The position numbers and the translations under genes are program-made. Positions 1 to 10,410 of a DNA stretch of 64,000 bases are shown one piece after another; within the stretch, counting starts at the first letter, position 1, and every line of letters starts with the position of its first letter. The DNA is from Puccinia triticina (taxonomy: Eukaryota > Basidiomycota > Pucciniomycetes > Pucciniales > Pucciniaceae): assembly GCF_026914185.1 (NCBI RefSeq), contig NC_070574.1, forward strand, positions 4,120,501-4,184,500, written 5' to 3'. Below the pieces are notes generated by a model that worked only from the letters and a program-made list of their open reading frames with translations, did not search any database and was not told the DNA's origin.

Positions 1-560
1 TGCCAACCACTCACAATTTCTTTTTGGCTCCCTCCTAATTGTCTCCTGCCCAATTGCCCACACGCCGCTAGGAATCCCAGCCCCCCAGCCTCCAGCCGGC
101 ACCCAAGCAGCCAGCCATCCATTTTTTTTCATTCTGTTGTGTTCCCTCCCCTCCCCACCCCCCTCCTTCACATCTCTCCCCAGGAAACCTCTTCCAGCGG
201 CCCGGAAATCCCAGCTGGTGACTCACACTGGTTGGTCCTAACCCTATTCCAGACACCAGCAGCTAGTTTGTTGCAACCGCGGTCAAGAACCTCATCTGTT
301 TAATCATTGTAAGCGTGGGTTTTTTCCTCAATACCCCGCTCCCCAAACCACTGCTGGCACCAATGGTGCCCCCAGACAATGCCAATTGAACCATCCAACA
401 ACCAATTCAGCGTTACCCGCCAAGTAAACCTCTTGCCCTTTGCCAATGCACACGGCGAGCCACAACAAATCCTACCTGCTGCCGATTCAGCCGCCTCACT
501 CACAGGAGGAGGCCTGCAGGTTGTTCTTTGAAGACAGCTACCTCAACCAAACCAACTGCA
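1..560. other. Pyrimidine-rich stretch, no gene identified
   Basis: The plus strand is rich in C and T with many CCAGCC and CCCTCC runs. Short open frames exist on both strands but none has recognisable similarity. It could be the 5' region or a degraded first exon of the proline-rich gene that follows. Confidence 0.3.
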
Positions 561-1082
561 GCCGCACCGGCCCGGCCATCTGTCTCCCGTAGCGCCCAAG
601 GAAATGTTTGAGCCCTCCATGGCAAACCTTTCCTTGGTGCCTAGATAGGCTCGCCGCAAAGATCTACCTACCCCTTGCTCGCCCCTCCCGCCCCCCGCAA
701 ACCCGGCAATGGGCCCCACTGGTGTTCCTACTCTCTCAATCAATGGAGCAACTCCTGAAGCCAACATCCATCCCCCTTCTGCCAAAGGAGCACCCACTCC
801 GGCCTCACCTGAAACCAAGCCATCCCACAGTATGGTTTTGCGGGCCCAAGTCCAACCATCTCAGGAGATATGACTTGGGCCAATTGGTCTCAAATAAATG
901 GTAAGTTGTTTTGCTATATTGTTATCAATCTGTTTTCCTTCCTTTGCTGCTTTTTAGAGCAGTGAGAGCAATGAGATACACGCTTCCTTCATGATTTCGC
1001 CCCCCAGCTACCTCTTCACATTCACATTCCAAATCAAACCTTCTCCCCAAATCCGTCACAATTGTCATGCTCTGAAATTTTC

Positions 1083-1130
<48 letters not shown>

Positions 1131-1344
1131 AGTGCTGGAGAAAATGGCCAAACGGCCACCAATGGCACCAATCAACAATCTGGTCACGGACAAGGCAAAG
1201 GTGGTAAGAAGGGCCCCCAGAAAAGCACTGCTGAGTTGGATGCTGAGATATGTCGTTGTTCTTGTGCCTCTACGGAACCTTCCCTGGGCTAATGATTGTT
1301 TCTTGTCACATCAGATGGATGATTACCAGAAGGCCAATGTGTAA
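561..1344 (+). pseudogene. Probable relic of a proline-rich protein with an ALY/FoP-type C-terminus
   Basis: A proline/alanine-rich open stretch runs 649-873 and ends in TGA. Further on, an open frame reads a polyhistidine run from an uninterrupted (CAT)n tract (about 1083-1130), then a Gly/Gln/Lys-rich stretch, then KSTAELDAE. Reading resumes at 1315 with MDDYQKANV and a stop. The joined ending resembles the LDxELDxY motif of the FoP/ALY (Yra1, chromatin target of PRMT1) C-terminal domain of mRNA-export adaptors. The sequence between (1248-1314) ends in CACATCAG and looks like a 67-nt intron, but its first six bases are ATATGT rather than GTATGT, so the donor G appears mutated. All alternative GT donors nearby give the wrong phase. 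The 5' exons are not resolved and no RRM was seen. Family assignment is tentative; the exon logic is clearer than the function. Confidence 0.4.
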
Positions 1345-2084
1345 CAGTGAGGTGCTCCTCACTGCCACCATTTGGTATCAGAAACTCAAAGACTACCAAA
1401 TGTTTCTCAACAAAAAAACTTAACGGTTGTATTCCTATCCAAGTGTCAAATTGAGTTGTATCTGATAGCCTCCCACAGTGTGTGTGATCAAACACGGGGA
1501 GCTATCAGTTTTTCTTAGTTATTCCAGTTGGGTTATCATCTATTTTAGATTTTTTCCCTCCCTCCCCTCCTCTGACTATGGTCCATGGAATCTATGCTCC
1601 AATATTGTGCAATTCTAGTTTGTTGTCCAACAAAAAATTAAGTGAAAAACTGCTACATTTCCTCCTTTTTATTGTGTTTTTTTGTCTCATTGCCATGATA
1701 AAGCTTGGCCCTTTCAGTTATGATTGGTTTGAAGGGGTTGCTTATACATATCAACTGTCTGGGAGATCACTCCGCACCCCAGTGATCATCTGCTTTGCCT
1801 TTTTGCCATACACTCAGGAACTTATTGCATCTAGACCAACAAACCAGGTTCTTTTTCTTACATATCTTTTAAACTGTAAGTGTCTTAGTGTACATAGGTA
1901 GCAAGGATCAAAGAAAGCATAAGCTGAAAGATTGCTGGAGAGAGGTGTAGCAGCGAGGTGTAAGGTAGTAGCAAGCTGTAATTGGTAAGGGACACACAGT
2001 GTATTTAGGGACTTTGGACTTTGGTTTGAGGCTGCGCTGGGAGGTGGGAGGCAGGCGGTAGCGAGGTGCTAGGTATGTAGTGTA
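1345..2084. other. AT-rich stretch without a recognised gene
   Basis: This follows the relic above and probably includes its 3' flank. One open frame (1578-1901, plus) encodes a hydrophobic stretch, but it has no family resemblance and I do not support it as a gene. Confidence 0.3.
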
Positions 2085-2400
2085 AGGGTAGCAAGGGAGG
2101 TGTAAGGGTACGAGTGAGGTGGGTACGAGGTGTAAGGGTGCAAGCGAGGTGGGTGCGAGCGAGGTGGGTGCGAGCGAGGTGGGTGCGAGCGAGGTGGGTG
2201 CGAGCGAGGTGGGTGCGATCAAGGTGGTGCAAGGGAAGGGTAGCGAGTTGTAAGGGTAGCGAGTTGTAAGGGTAGCAAGTTGTAAGGGTAGCGAGTTGTA
2301 AGGCTGGCAAGGTGTAAGGCTGGCGAGGTGTAAGGCTGGCGAGGTGTAAGGCTGGCGAGATGTAAGGCTGGCGAGGTGTAAGGCTAGCCAGATGTAGGGT
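2085..2400 (+). repeat. Minisatellite with a 15-16 bp GAGGTG-type unit
   Basis: There are two adjoining blocks. In about 2100-2225 the unit is close to GGTGGGTGCGAGCGA, repeated almost without change. In about 2230-2400 it drifts to GCGAGGTGTAAGGCTG. Long open frames across it on the minus strand (SLAPT and LARTH repeats) are by-products of the tandem unit. Confidence 0.85.
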
Positions 2401-2990
2401 TACTGATTTTTAAGGGTGGCGAGGGGTGAGGTGTAAGGGTTGTAAGGGTGGAGAGGTGTAGGAGTTCTGACTTTGTGGCTCAAGGCCGACCTGAAGGGGG
2501 GGAGTCGGCCGGAAGTTCTGGATGCTCCAGAAGTTTGGGAAGTTTTCAAAATGCGGCAAAGGTAGCTTGGAGGCTGTTTCCCACGCGGGTCTGGGGTATG
2601 CTTCATACTAGGTTTATGTCGACTGACCAGGTGCTCCTTCGGAGGTCGCTTCGCTCCCCCGAGGAGGGAATGAGCTAAGTTAGTATCGTCAGCCATTTCT
2701 GGCGTCTTACAAGGGACTTGTGTTAAGTTTTCCAGAGCAGTCTCTAACTTAACTAATTCCCTCATACTTAATTCCCTACGTCGTCCCCCAGGGACCCTGC
2801 GGCGTCCCCCCTCCAATAGAGGGACTTATGATCAAGTTGGGAGTCTCCTCAAAACGAATTGAAAGGCCAAGTCAGGAAAAGATGCGAACGGAATCAGCGG
2901 CACTCACCAATAATATTGATCCATGGAGATAGATTCGGAAAAGTCAGCGGTGGGCCCACTGCGAAGAAAGCCGCCGACATGGCCCATCGG
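2401..2990. repeat. Remnants of the GGGACTT/AAGTCCC repeat family
   Basis: The stretch carries several copies, on both strands, of short motifs seen again near 4.6, 5.3, 6.7, 40.5 and 50.6 kb. Examples are AAGGGACTTGTGTTAAGTT near 2710 and GAGGGACTTATGATCAAG near 2820. It also has a CCTTCGGAGGTCGCTTCGC segment like the one at 40.6 kb. No terminal inverted repeat could be fixed. Confidence 0.45.
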
Positions 2991-2991
2991 C

Positions 2992-4104
2992 CAGCTACCC
3001 ATCCCGATTTTTGTCTCGAATAGCAAGGGATACATATAGGCAGTTAGTTGACCGTGTCGCACCGCCGCTCGCCTCGGAATAAAGTTCTTGATAGTTAACG
3101 TGCACACAAAATGAAAATCAATCCGTCTTATTCCTTCTAGGACAGAGGTCGAACGGTTCAGAATTGATTATCAGATCTCGGGTCTCCTGACCGGTACGCT
3201 GCCTCAGCTAGCACAGCAGAATGTGTTTCTTGGACTACCGTTACAGCTCATGCCAGATCAAGTTGTCGTCCTAGTGGAATCAGGTTTGCCATTTTATTTA
3301 TTTATTTTCGATTTCGCCGACATCTATGATTGCACTCTCCGGTTCGTTGAATGATTGTGATCTCTATAGGCATATCGGTTCTGGTTGATGATATGAATTC
3401 TTACCGCCCAGCGACGCTCGAAAAATCTGAAGAATACTAGACCAAACGCTATCAAGCGTTCAAAGAGGAGCGACGTTTGACGGTGTCCCGGGATGACGAG
3501 CGACGAGCGGCTGCCAAGCAAGTCTACCGATCTCAGATTGGAGCTGCGGAGAAGAAACGACGGGCCTGACAACAGGAGGCACCGCACATAAAGGATGCCT
3601 TTGACCATCCAGGAGAAGAGATCCAGCAAGGAATGCTGTCACCGGACACCCGTGTTGACGACAGCAAATCGACCAACAACCCCTCCCGAGTCCCCTACTT
3701 CGTCCCCGTCCATCTCCAATCTCGGCCACCTACGCACTCCCCCGAAGTCTCGAACGTGTTCCGTGCATTGGATTCGGCGAGACAGGCGGGCCTCTGGACT
3801 CACCCTGACGATAATATCAACGGGCTAGATGTGCTGTCTTTTATGCGCTTTGGAGGCAAGGAATGTTCTTAGCTATTGGTCTCAAATCCGAATGCGACTT
3901 TCTCGTGTATCCGTGGAGCACAAACTACATCTGATCCTTTATGTTCGAGTGTACTTTTTCCTTTCAGACGACTCGGTACGATTCCATTCTCACTTTCCTT
4001 GCACAGCGTTCCAGGATCCCCAAAAGCCCATCGCATCTTGATCGCTTGTATCCTACGGAAGATTAGCCACGGCCGTCAAAAAATCTCATTTACTAGCATG
4101 TTGA
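2992..4104 (+). pseudogene. SEN34: Decayed SEN34, catalytic subunit of tRNA-splicing endonuclease
   Basis: Family role: Sen34 cuts the 3' splice site of intron-containing pre-tRNAs in the Sen2/34/54/15 complex. Blocks appear in the family order. An N-terminal PIFVSNSKGYI lies at 3001-3036. GLLTGTLPQLAQQNVFLGLPL lies at about 3180-3245. A basic, charged middle follows at 3430-3580. VFRALDSARQAGLW and MRFGG lie at 3760-3860, DFLVYP near 3897, VRFHSHF (the His-containing active-site region) near 3980, and a C-terminal GRLATAVKKSHLLAC with stop ends at 4104. Two introns are visible, one ending TTCTAG about 3140 and one at about 3284-3369. It is broken: stops at 3037 (where Trp is expected), 3438, 3567 and 4039, plus frame changes between the FGG and HSHF blocks. 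The stop at 4039 fits TCGA to TTGA. A functional copy must exist elsewhere. Confidence 0.8.
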
Positions 4105-4441
4105 GACGAGAGTACGCAAGCCGTGAAGCTCTTGAGTCTCGAGTGGGCTGGGGTGGGCTAAATGGTTGGTATGTATGGAGAGAGAGTCTCGTGTCATCGG
4201 CTCCTGGCATTCTGCGCATTTGATTGTTTTTGTCATCTTGCCTTTTAAACCTTCTTCCCCCCTGACATCCCATTGATACCTCACATTCTTCCTGTTTTCT
4301 ATTCCAATCATGTATGGCTTTCACCTTCCCCGTACCTTTTGTGCATCGGCATAAATTGTTTATTTGTGGTGGTGCCCGTATCAGAGGATCAGTGTATGTC
4401 TCCGAATGAATTGCTTTAGCCGATCATGGCCCAGGTTTTGT

Positions 4442-4542
4442 GGGGTTGTAGTGTAGTGGCTATCACGCGTCACTTGCAATGGCACCCGCTGCGTGTTCAA
4501 TGAAACTTGACGAGGTCCCGGGTTCAATCCCCGGCGACTCCA
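4442..4542 (+). tRNA. tRNA-Ala (anticodon UGC) with a 28-nt intron
   Basis: The acceptor stem is GGGGTTG (4442-4448) with CGACTCC (4535-4541), then discriminator A at 4542. Its third pair is G-T, the G3:U70 identity element of alanine tRNA. The D arm includes TAGTGTAGTGGCTATCACG. The anticodon stem is CGTCA (4468-4472) with TGACG (4508-4512). The loop C-T-TGC-A gives anticodon TGC at 4475-4477. The intron occupies 4479-4506, at the canonical site one base 3' of the anticodon. The T arm CCGGG-TTCAATC-CCCGG is perfect. CCA is not encoded, as expected in eukaryotes. It lies about 340 bp downstream of the broken SEN34 gene. Confidence 0.93.
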
Positions 4543-4550
4543 TTTCTTTT
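4543..4550 (+). terminator. RNA polymerase III terminator of tRNA-Ala
   Basis: TTTCTTTT begins directly after the tRNA discriminator base; the T runs fit a Pol III stop. Confidence 0.75.
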
Positions 4551-5278
4551 GGTAAGACTCCGTAGAGAATTATACTAACTTAGCAAAGTTCCTCCTCTGC
4601 GGGGCTGAGTCGGGGGCAGAGTGCCACCGCCGCAGGGAGGGACTTACGACTTATGTCGGGGTGCTCGCCTAAGAGCATCTCGGAAACTCTGGTTGGTGTT
4701 CAAAGGCTTGTAGCTCACTCGTTTTGCGAGCTACACATAAGGTTCCAACCATGGATGGATGCGAATGCATCCTGTCTGTCTTTCTATCGACTCCGTTTCT
4801 GAAGAGTCACTCGAACAAAAAAGAGAAGGAGAATAAAGAGGAAAGAAACTTTCCCCGCTCGGACCTGCGGGGCCAGGCACCGCCCAAGAAGAGGTGGCCT
4901 TGAGGCTTGCAGCCTTTTTCAAAAATCCATCAAAAAATCACTTGATGGTTTGATGATAAGTTGATGAGGTTGAAAAATGTGCAACATCTGTATCACCTTA
5001 ACTCCCGATAATGGGAGGGACAGCGTTGAAGCTGCAGGCTGGAAAATTCAAAGTGTGGATTTTCATCAGTTTTTGGTGGATGGCCTCCCACCCAAATGGT
5101 GTGATAGCCCGTAAGTGTTGTAGCACAGTCTAACCCACTACTGGATTATCCCATACTACTATGTAATATTACATAATATTACATAAATACTCAACTGTAC
5201 TCATTACGCTATGACACATTGTATCTACTATAAATACTTTGTATATTCTCTATCAATAATATTATTTCTCTTTGCTCT
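4551..5278. other. Intergenic, with GGGACTT motifs and no gene
   Basis: It includes a GGGACTT-family patch at about 4577-4660 (CTCCTCTGCGGGG, GCAGGGAGGGACTTACG). The rest is AT-rich with no recognisable coding. Confidence 0.4.
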
Positions 5279-5416
5279 ATTAGTAAGTCCCTCCCTGCGG
5301 GAGGGGTGGCTTCACCACCAGCCAAACTTAAGCTCCACCCAAATGAGTTACCCCCCATACCACCACCCAAACTCCGAACTCCGACCTCCCGCATCAGGAG
5401 GGACTTTGTTAAGTTA
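5279..5416. mobile_element. Small foldback of the GGGACTT family
   Basis: It starts TAGTAAGTCCCTCCCTGC and ends GGAGGGACTTTGTTAAGTTA, so the ends are imperfect inverted copies. A similar end pair occurs at 40.49-40.73 kb. No target-site duplication (TSD) was fixed. Directly after it, 5428-5447 matches the first 20 bp of the GGGTGTTCAAAG MITE found at 46.1 kb. Confidence 0.5.
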
Positions 5417-5538
5417 GAGAATTATACGGGTGTTCAAAGTTGACAAGCATCTACATGTGACATTGTTTATTGGGAGTGTAACGGGAGGTAGGTGGAGTCC
5501 ATGGGACCACCCAGCCAGAGCCCGTTTGAGTGCGCTAA

Positions 5539-6486
5539 GGTGCCAATTATAAACGCTTATTGAAATTTTATTCAAAAAAAATTGAAATTCATTCAAAACT
5601 TTTTCTATCTAACTTTTTCTTATGTACTTTTTCAAAAATCAAATGACCTCCTTGCCAAAAATTTTAAAAAATTTGTTATCCAAACAGATTACAGGTGTAC
5701 AGTGCATGTATTGGACACTGTACTGCACTAGACTACTAGTCCAACAGTACAACTCAGTTTTTACTTCAATAAGCACGACACAGCCGCATGCAGATGTTTC
5801 GGCAACAGTCCAGCCCCCAGCCTAATGGACACGTTCCCGTGGCAGAAGTCGCAGATGTCCAAGACAGCTCTGGCCCCTGGGGGAGAGGCACCCGGCGCCC
5901 CTGCGGCCGCAATAGCTCCCCAACCTCCAAGCGCTTGGCTGGCGGCTCAAGCCTGAAGACACCACGGAGCGGGACCACGTTGGCTTCCAGCCCTTCCTCA
6001 AGCTGTGAGAACTTGTCCAAACTGCGCTGCCACTCGATGCGCACACCCCACCAAGTATTATGTCAACAGAGAAGAGAACAATCCTTGCCAACAGCTCAGT
6101 GTCCCAACCACAAGGGGCCTCACCCTCAAGGGGTTCCTAGCACAAGGTCGGATCTGCGCTGTTGTGTGAAGCTGTGTGGTGGTGGTGGTGGACCTGGTTT
6201 GTTGGTTGCCCGGGGGGGGGGGGGGGGGGATGACACTGCAACAGGCGGTCTTGTCTTGGGATTTGGATTTCTGCCTGTGTGGGCTCCAGGTTTATGATTG
6301 TACAATCATATCCAGACTTTTTTGAAACTTAATTGGGCCTGTATTGCATATTTTTGAAACTCGTTTGAAACCAAAATCTGTTAAATTTATGTTGCCAATT
6401 GGCAACATCAATTTAACAGATTTTGGTTTCAAACAAGTTTCAAAAATATTACAATAAAATTTCAATAATCGTTTATAATTGGCACC
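5539..6486. mobile_element. TIR element with TAA target duplication (PIF/Harbinger-type MITE)
   Basis: The left end begins GGTGCCAATTATAAACG and continues TTATTGAAATTTTATT. The right end (6452-6486) is its inverted copy, with about one mismatch in 35 bp. TAA flanks both sides (5536-5538 and 6487-6489), and a 3-bp TAA/TTA duplication is typical of PIF/Harbinger elements. No transposase is present. Between AT-rich ends lies a GC-rich block (about 5780-6290) with open frames on both strands that I cannot identify, including a 10-G run at about 6212. That block may be captured sequence. Confidence 0.75.
6348..6449. repeat. 102-bp near-perfect hairpin
   Basis: ATATTTTTGAAACTCG on the left is mirrored by CAAGTTTCAAAAATAT on the right. 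The inner arms (ACCAAAATCTGTTAAAT and ATTTAACAGATTTTGG) pair around the centre TTGCCAATTGGCAA at about 6398. It sits in the right half of the TAA-flanked element and could itself be a subfamily insertion or a folded terminus. Confidence 0.85.
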
Positions 6487-6489
6487 TAA

Positions 6490-7178
6490 CACACGCGGCA
6501 TGGCTGTCCTGTACCCTAAAGGAGACAGCCCAACAAAATTCAGGGCAGGAGAAACTTTCCCAGAAAGTGGCCCATATTCTAGGTGCCTTGACTTTGAATT
6601 ATTTAATTAGTCAGCCCCTTCCTTCTTGTACTTAGTCAGTCCTTCCTTCTGAGTTGGCAGGCGGGCTCCCCTTGAAGTTGTGCAAAGGGCGAGCCTCCAA
6701 AAGAGGGACTTAGGAGTAAGCGGGGAAAATTGGTGTGAACGCTGAGTACCGCCTCAACCCATTTGGCTGGTGTCAGACTTTGACACCACACCACCACGGC
6801 ATCCTGTGCACCAAATGGGCCGCCCAGGAGTCAAATGAGCCCTGCATCTGGCCTTCAAATGTACATAGACCATTTGATTTTAGCACAGGCAGTCTTGAAG
6901 CTACATACATTAAAGCTTGTAAAATCATGTCTCCAAGATTTTTGGATTGATCATACATACATACATATGCGGGAAGTACATGTGAGCTGAATACACTTGC
7001 CAAAGTGCATATTATCAAAATACTAGATTTGAAACCTTCTGAGTTTAACCAAACATCACCACTTTATCAGTCCCTCTGCTCCGTATAACACGGCCAGTTC
7101 CAAGTTGCTCCTTCACCTTGCCTCTTTTTCTGTTTTTCCATCCAACACTCTTCGGCACAAGATGTGGCTTGAGACACA
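6490..7178. other. Intergenic, no gene supported
   Basis: GGGACTT-family fragments occur at about 6620-6720 (AGTCAGTCCTTCCTTC, AGAGGGACTTAGGAG). The remainder is AT-rich and precedes the DUF6589-type relic. Confidence 0.3.
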
Positions 7179-8005
7179 ATGCATGGCACAACTCTCTCAG
7201 ATGAACAAAAAATTATTGAAGTTTGTGACCACCTAACAAAATTGCAGATTTTCCCAAAAGAATTTATCACAGGCCTACTCAAAAAAAACACGCTACTTTC
7301 ATACACCGTTGACTTACCTGGGGAACATATGGTGCTCCATCAACAGCTGAATTGGTTGCAGAAATATCCAAAATCTTTCATGAGAAAGACTCTGATTGTG
7401 AGGGTTGGAAGAAACTTATTCAGGTAGAGGTCTGCACAATTTTCAAATTAGATGCTACTTCATTTGGAAAGCATAATTACTAATGCAAACCACAGGCTAT
7501 AAAACTGTGTCCTTTGGAACTCACTAGGGACACTGCGGGATCTTTCCAAAGCTCACAATCAGTGACCCATGACTTTTTTGGACCTAAGGCTAAGAGGGCA
7601 CAAATGCAAAAATTGACAACGGTCAACACCCCTATGCTCTACAACATCATCCAAGGCATTTTGTCACCCAACCAAGAAGATAAGGATGGCAAGCCTGCTA
7701 CCAAACCCGGGCCTCCTCCAAAAAAGAAGATTTGCAAAGAAAATACCGCAGACATTGCGACTGCAAAGACCACAGACAACGCGACCAAAAAGATTCCAGC
7801 CAGCGCGACTGAGAAGACTCCAGACAACACATCTAAGAAGACTACAGACAAAGAGAATCAAGAAGTTGTAGCTCCAGCTGATGAGACTTCAAATCAGGAT
7901 TTTGTGGAGGAAGGGTTAGCAGAGTATAGTGGATTTGGGTACTTGTCACCCAATACAAGTCCACAAGGGAAAGAGCTGCAACATAGTCATGTAAGCACTC
8001 TTGTC
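7179..8005 (+). pseudogene. N-terminal part of a DUF6589-type rust repeat-family protein
   Basis: The first exon begins MHGTTLSDEQKIIEVCDHL with PKEFITGLL. The frame then changes between about 7290 and 7325, after which WGTYGAPSTAELV and EGWKKLIQ follow, ending at 7420. A GTAGAG...CCACAG intron of about 74 nt joins AIKLCPLELTRD, then the VTHDFFGPKAKRAQ and LTTVNTPMLYNIIQGIL blocks. These match, in order, the region before DUF6589 in the abundant basidiomycete family as I remember it. The tail is Lys/Thr-rich (repeats of TKKIPA/TDN type). It ends at a possible donor GTAAGC near 7987. The DUF6589 domain itself is absent downstream, where a foldback element sits at 8088. Frameshifted and truncated. 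The function of the family is unknown. Confidence 0.55.
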
Positions 8006-8087
8006 TGTTTCCCGTCATTGTTAAAATATTATGACAAATCTGAGAGAATTATGAAAACTGAACTATTATTTTCATAAGTAAATTATA

Positions 8088-8978
8088 GGGGCTGGCTTTA
8101 TGCACTCCAAATATTTACTACATGCACTCCAAAAAAGGAGTGAACTTGTGTCTACTCCAATAAATGTTGGAGTGGGCAAAGTTTCACTCCAAAAGTGGGC
8201 TGAATTGGAGTGTTCAGAATTTCACTCCAATATATATTTGGAGTGAACCTTTTTTCACTCCAAAAGTGGGCTAAATTGGAGTGTTCAGAAGTTCACTCCA
8301 ATATTTATTGGATTGAAAACTTGTGCACTCCAAAAAATGGAGTATAAAATTAGGCACTCAAACTGTGGAGTGGAGTTCAACCCACTCCAGGTTTTCTTTT
8401 GGAGTGTGGAACACTGGGCACTCCAAAAAAGTGGGGCCAGTGATTCCCATTGAAAAAGAGAATATAAATAGGCTCAGACTCACTGGAATCTTTGGGGCCT
8501 AGTCTGAAGGAGAGGAATTTGAGTGCGGTGGAAGTTTGTCTGTAGGGGGGAGGCAGTGTCTCCAAGGGTCAAAGCATGACTTTGTTGATCTGGAGTAGTT
8601 TCTTAGAGTGCATGGATGTATTTAAAATAGGTGTAAACTCCAGTATTTGTTGGTGTGTACAGTAGTACACTCCAGTATTTATTGGAGTGTGCAGTAGTAC
8701 ACTCCAATCTTGAAACATACCAAGTTTCAAGATTGGAGTGCACAAGTTTCCACTCCAATAAATATTGGAGTGAACTTCTGAAAACTCCAATTTAGCCCAC
8801 TTTTGGAGTGAACAAAGGTTCACTCCAAACATATATTGGAGTGAACTTCTGCACACTCCAGTCTAACCCACTTTTGGAGTGAAACTTTGTTCACACCAAC
8901 ATTTATTGCAGTAAACACAAGTTCACTCCTTTTTTGGAGTGCATGTAGTAAATATTTGGAGTGCATAAAGCCAGCCCC
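8088..8978. mobile_element. 891-bp palindromic foldback built from GGAGTG/CACTCC, 9-bp TSD
   Basis: The left end GGGGCTGGCTTTATGCACTC is exactly inverted at the right end. The inverted match continues through AAATATTTACTACATGC for over 60 bp. The flanks share TAAATTATA (8079-8087 and 8979-8987), a 9-bp duplication as expected for Mutator-like elements. The interior is almost wholly made of CACTCCAA/TTGGAGTG copies on both strands, spaced 20-35 bp. There is no coding capacity. The same motif fills the ends of the 11.6-kb element at 12.3-23.9 kb, whose terminal sequence differs (GGGTCAGCCTAA). Confidence 0.88.
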
Positions 8979-9474
8979 TAAATTATAACAAATAATAAAG
9001 TAAAATGTATAAATTATAATGAAAATAATTTATACCTGATGGCAGATAAAATCTGCTAGTTGATTATCTTGCTAAGACCTGAATGAGTAGTGAATAAGAC
9101 AATAACATCTAGTATGAGAAATAGAAACCAAACCAGATCCCCTGGGGGGACAAACAGCTTCCCCCCCAGTCCTTTAAGTATCCGACCAAGCTCACACACC
9201 CTGGGCCCTGACATCCTTCAAACCAAAACTTGACAATTTGGTTTTCAGGGCCCTGCACCTGGGCAGAGACAATGCTGGCCTTTACAGGCCTGTACACACT
9301 CATCCGAGTGTTTACAGTTCAGCTTGAGAGCTTGAATCCTCAAGATGACCAGTCAGGGTCATGCAGACATGTTCCGGATCCAAGGAACTTGGCTGTGAGT
9401 AGTTCATGAGCTGATTGTGTCCCCACTTGCTGGGGAGGCATCCTCCCCAAGGTCTCCATCTCATCTCAATGCTG
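8979..9474. other. AT-rich then mixed spacer, no gene
   Basis: 8990-9050 is very AT-rich. 9110-9470 has low-level copies of the CAAGATGACC/GGTCATG type, marking the edge of the following array. No coding recognised. Confidence 0.3.
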
Positions 9475-10410
9475 ATCTGTAGTGGTATCAGGGGGCTCAC
9501 ACCTCTCAATAGCCAGTACAGACCGGCATTGAGCAGATTCACTCCTCCTCTCCGATGACTGGTCTGTGCCAGTCATTGAGGGGAGTGATAGCTCTTGATG
9601 AACGGTCTGTGCGGTCATGGAGGGAGGTAACACCTCTTGATGACGGGAACAGCCCCGCATCAAGGAGATTCATACCTCTTGATAGCCGGTCTGTACCGGT
9701 CATGGAGGGGACTCCGCAGTACATTACCCCTTGATGGCCGGTCCAACCAGTCATTGAGGAGTCTCTCACCTGCCAATGACCGGTTGGACCAGCCATCAAG
9801 GGGTCTCACACCTCTTGATGACTGGTTGGTCCGGCCATCAAGGGGTCTCAAACCTCTTGATGACTGGTCGGACCGGCCATCAATGGGTCTCATACCTCTC
9901 AATGGACCATCAAGGGGTCTCATACCTCTTGATGGTCGGTTGGTACCGGACATTGAGGGGACTCCACAGTACAGTACACCTTGATGACCAATTGGTGCTG
10001 GCCATTGAGGGGTCCCTCACCTCCCAATGAGCAGTTGGACCAGCCATTGAGGGGTCTCACACCTCTTGATGGCCAGTCGGTACCGGTCATTGAGGGGTCT
10101 CACACCTCTTGATGACTGGTCGGACCGGCCATTGAGGGGTCTCATACCTCTCAATGACTGGTTGGACCGGCCATCAAGGGGTCTCATAGCTCTCAATGGC
10201 CGGTCGGTGCTGGTAATTGAGGGGCCTCCGCAGTACAGTACACCTTAATGGCCGGTTGGTGCCGGCTATTGATCTCTCACCTCCCAATGACCAGTCGGAG
10301 CGGCCATTGAGGGGTCTCTCACCTCCCAATGACCAGTCGGACCGGCCATTGAGGGGTCTCACACCTCTCAATGACTGGTCTGTACTGATCATTGAGAAGA
10401 TTTGCACATG
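9475..10410. repeat. Palindromic ACCGGT array, first block
   Basis: Degenerate head-to-tail units of about 40-75 bp have the form CTTGATGACTGGTCGGACCGGCCATCAAGGGGTCTCA. Each unit is itself an inverted repeat around GGTC/GACC half-sites. Arms are mostly of the CTTGATGA/TCATCAAG or CTCAATGA/TCATTGAG types. Translated frames give repeated SLRGLTPLDDWS-like strings on both strands, which are artefacts of the array. Similar arrays recur at 12.6, 14.3, 22.8, 23.1, 31.7, 58.6 and 61.4 kb. Confidence 0.9.

Noticed and set aside
1083..1130. Polyhistidine / polyisoleucine open frames
   Set aside because: A (CAT)n microsatellite gives His or Ile runs in different frames. Only the His frame joins the FoP-like exon; the other is an artefact.
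1908..2310. Minus-strand frames with SLAPT and ARTHL repeats
   Set aside because: Direct translation of the 15-16 bp minisatellite; no start, domain or intron support.
9475..10410. Regularly spaced repeats resembling a CRISPR array
   Set aside because: Units are degenerate palindromes without constant repeats and unique spacers, and the surrounding genes are eukaryotic.
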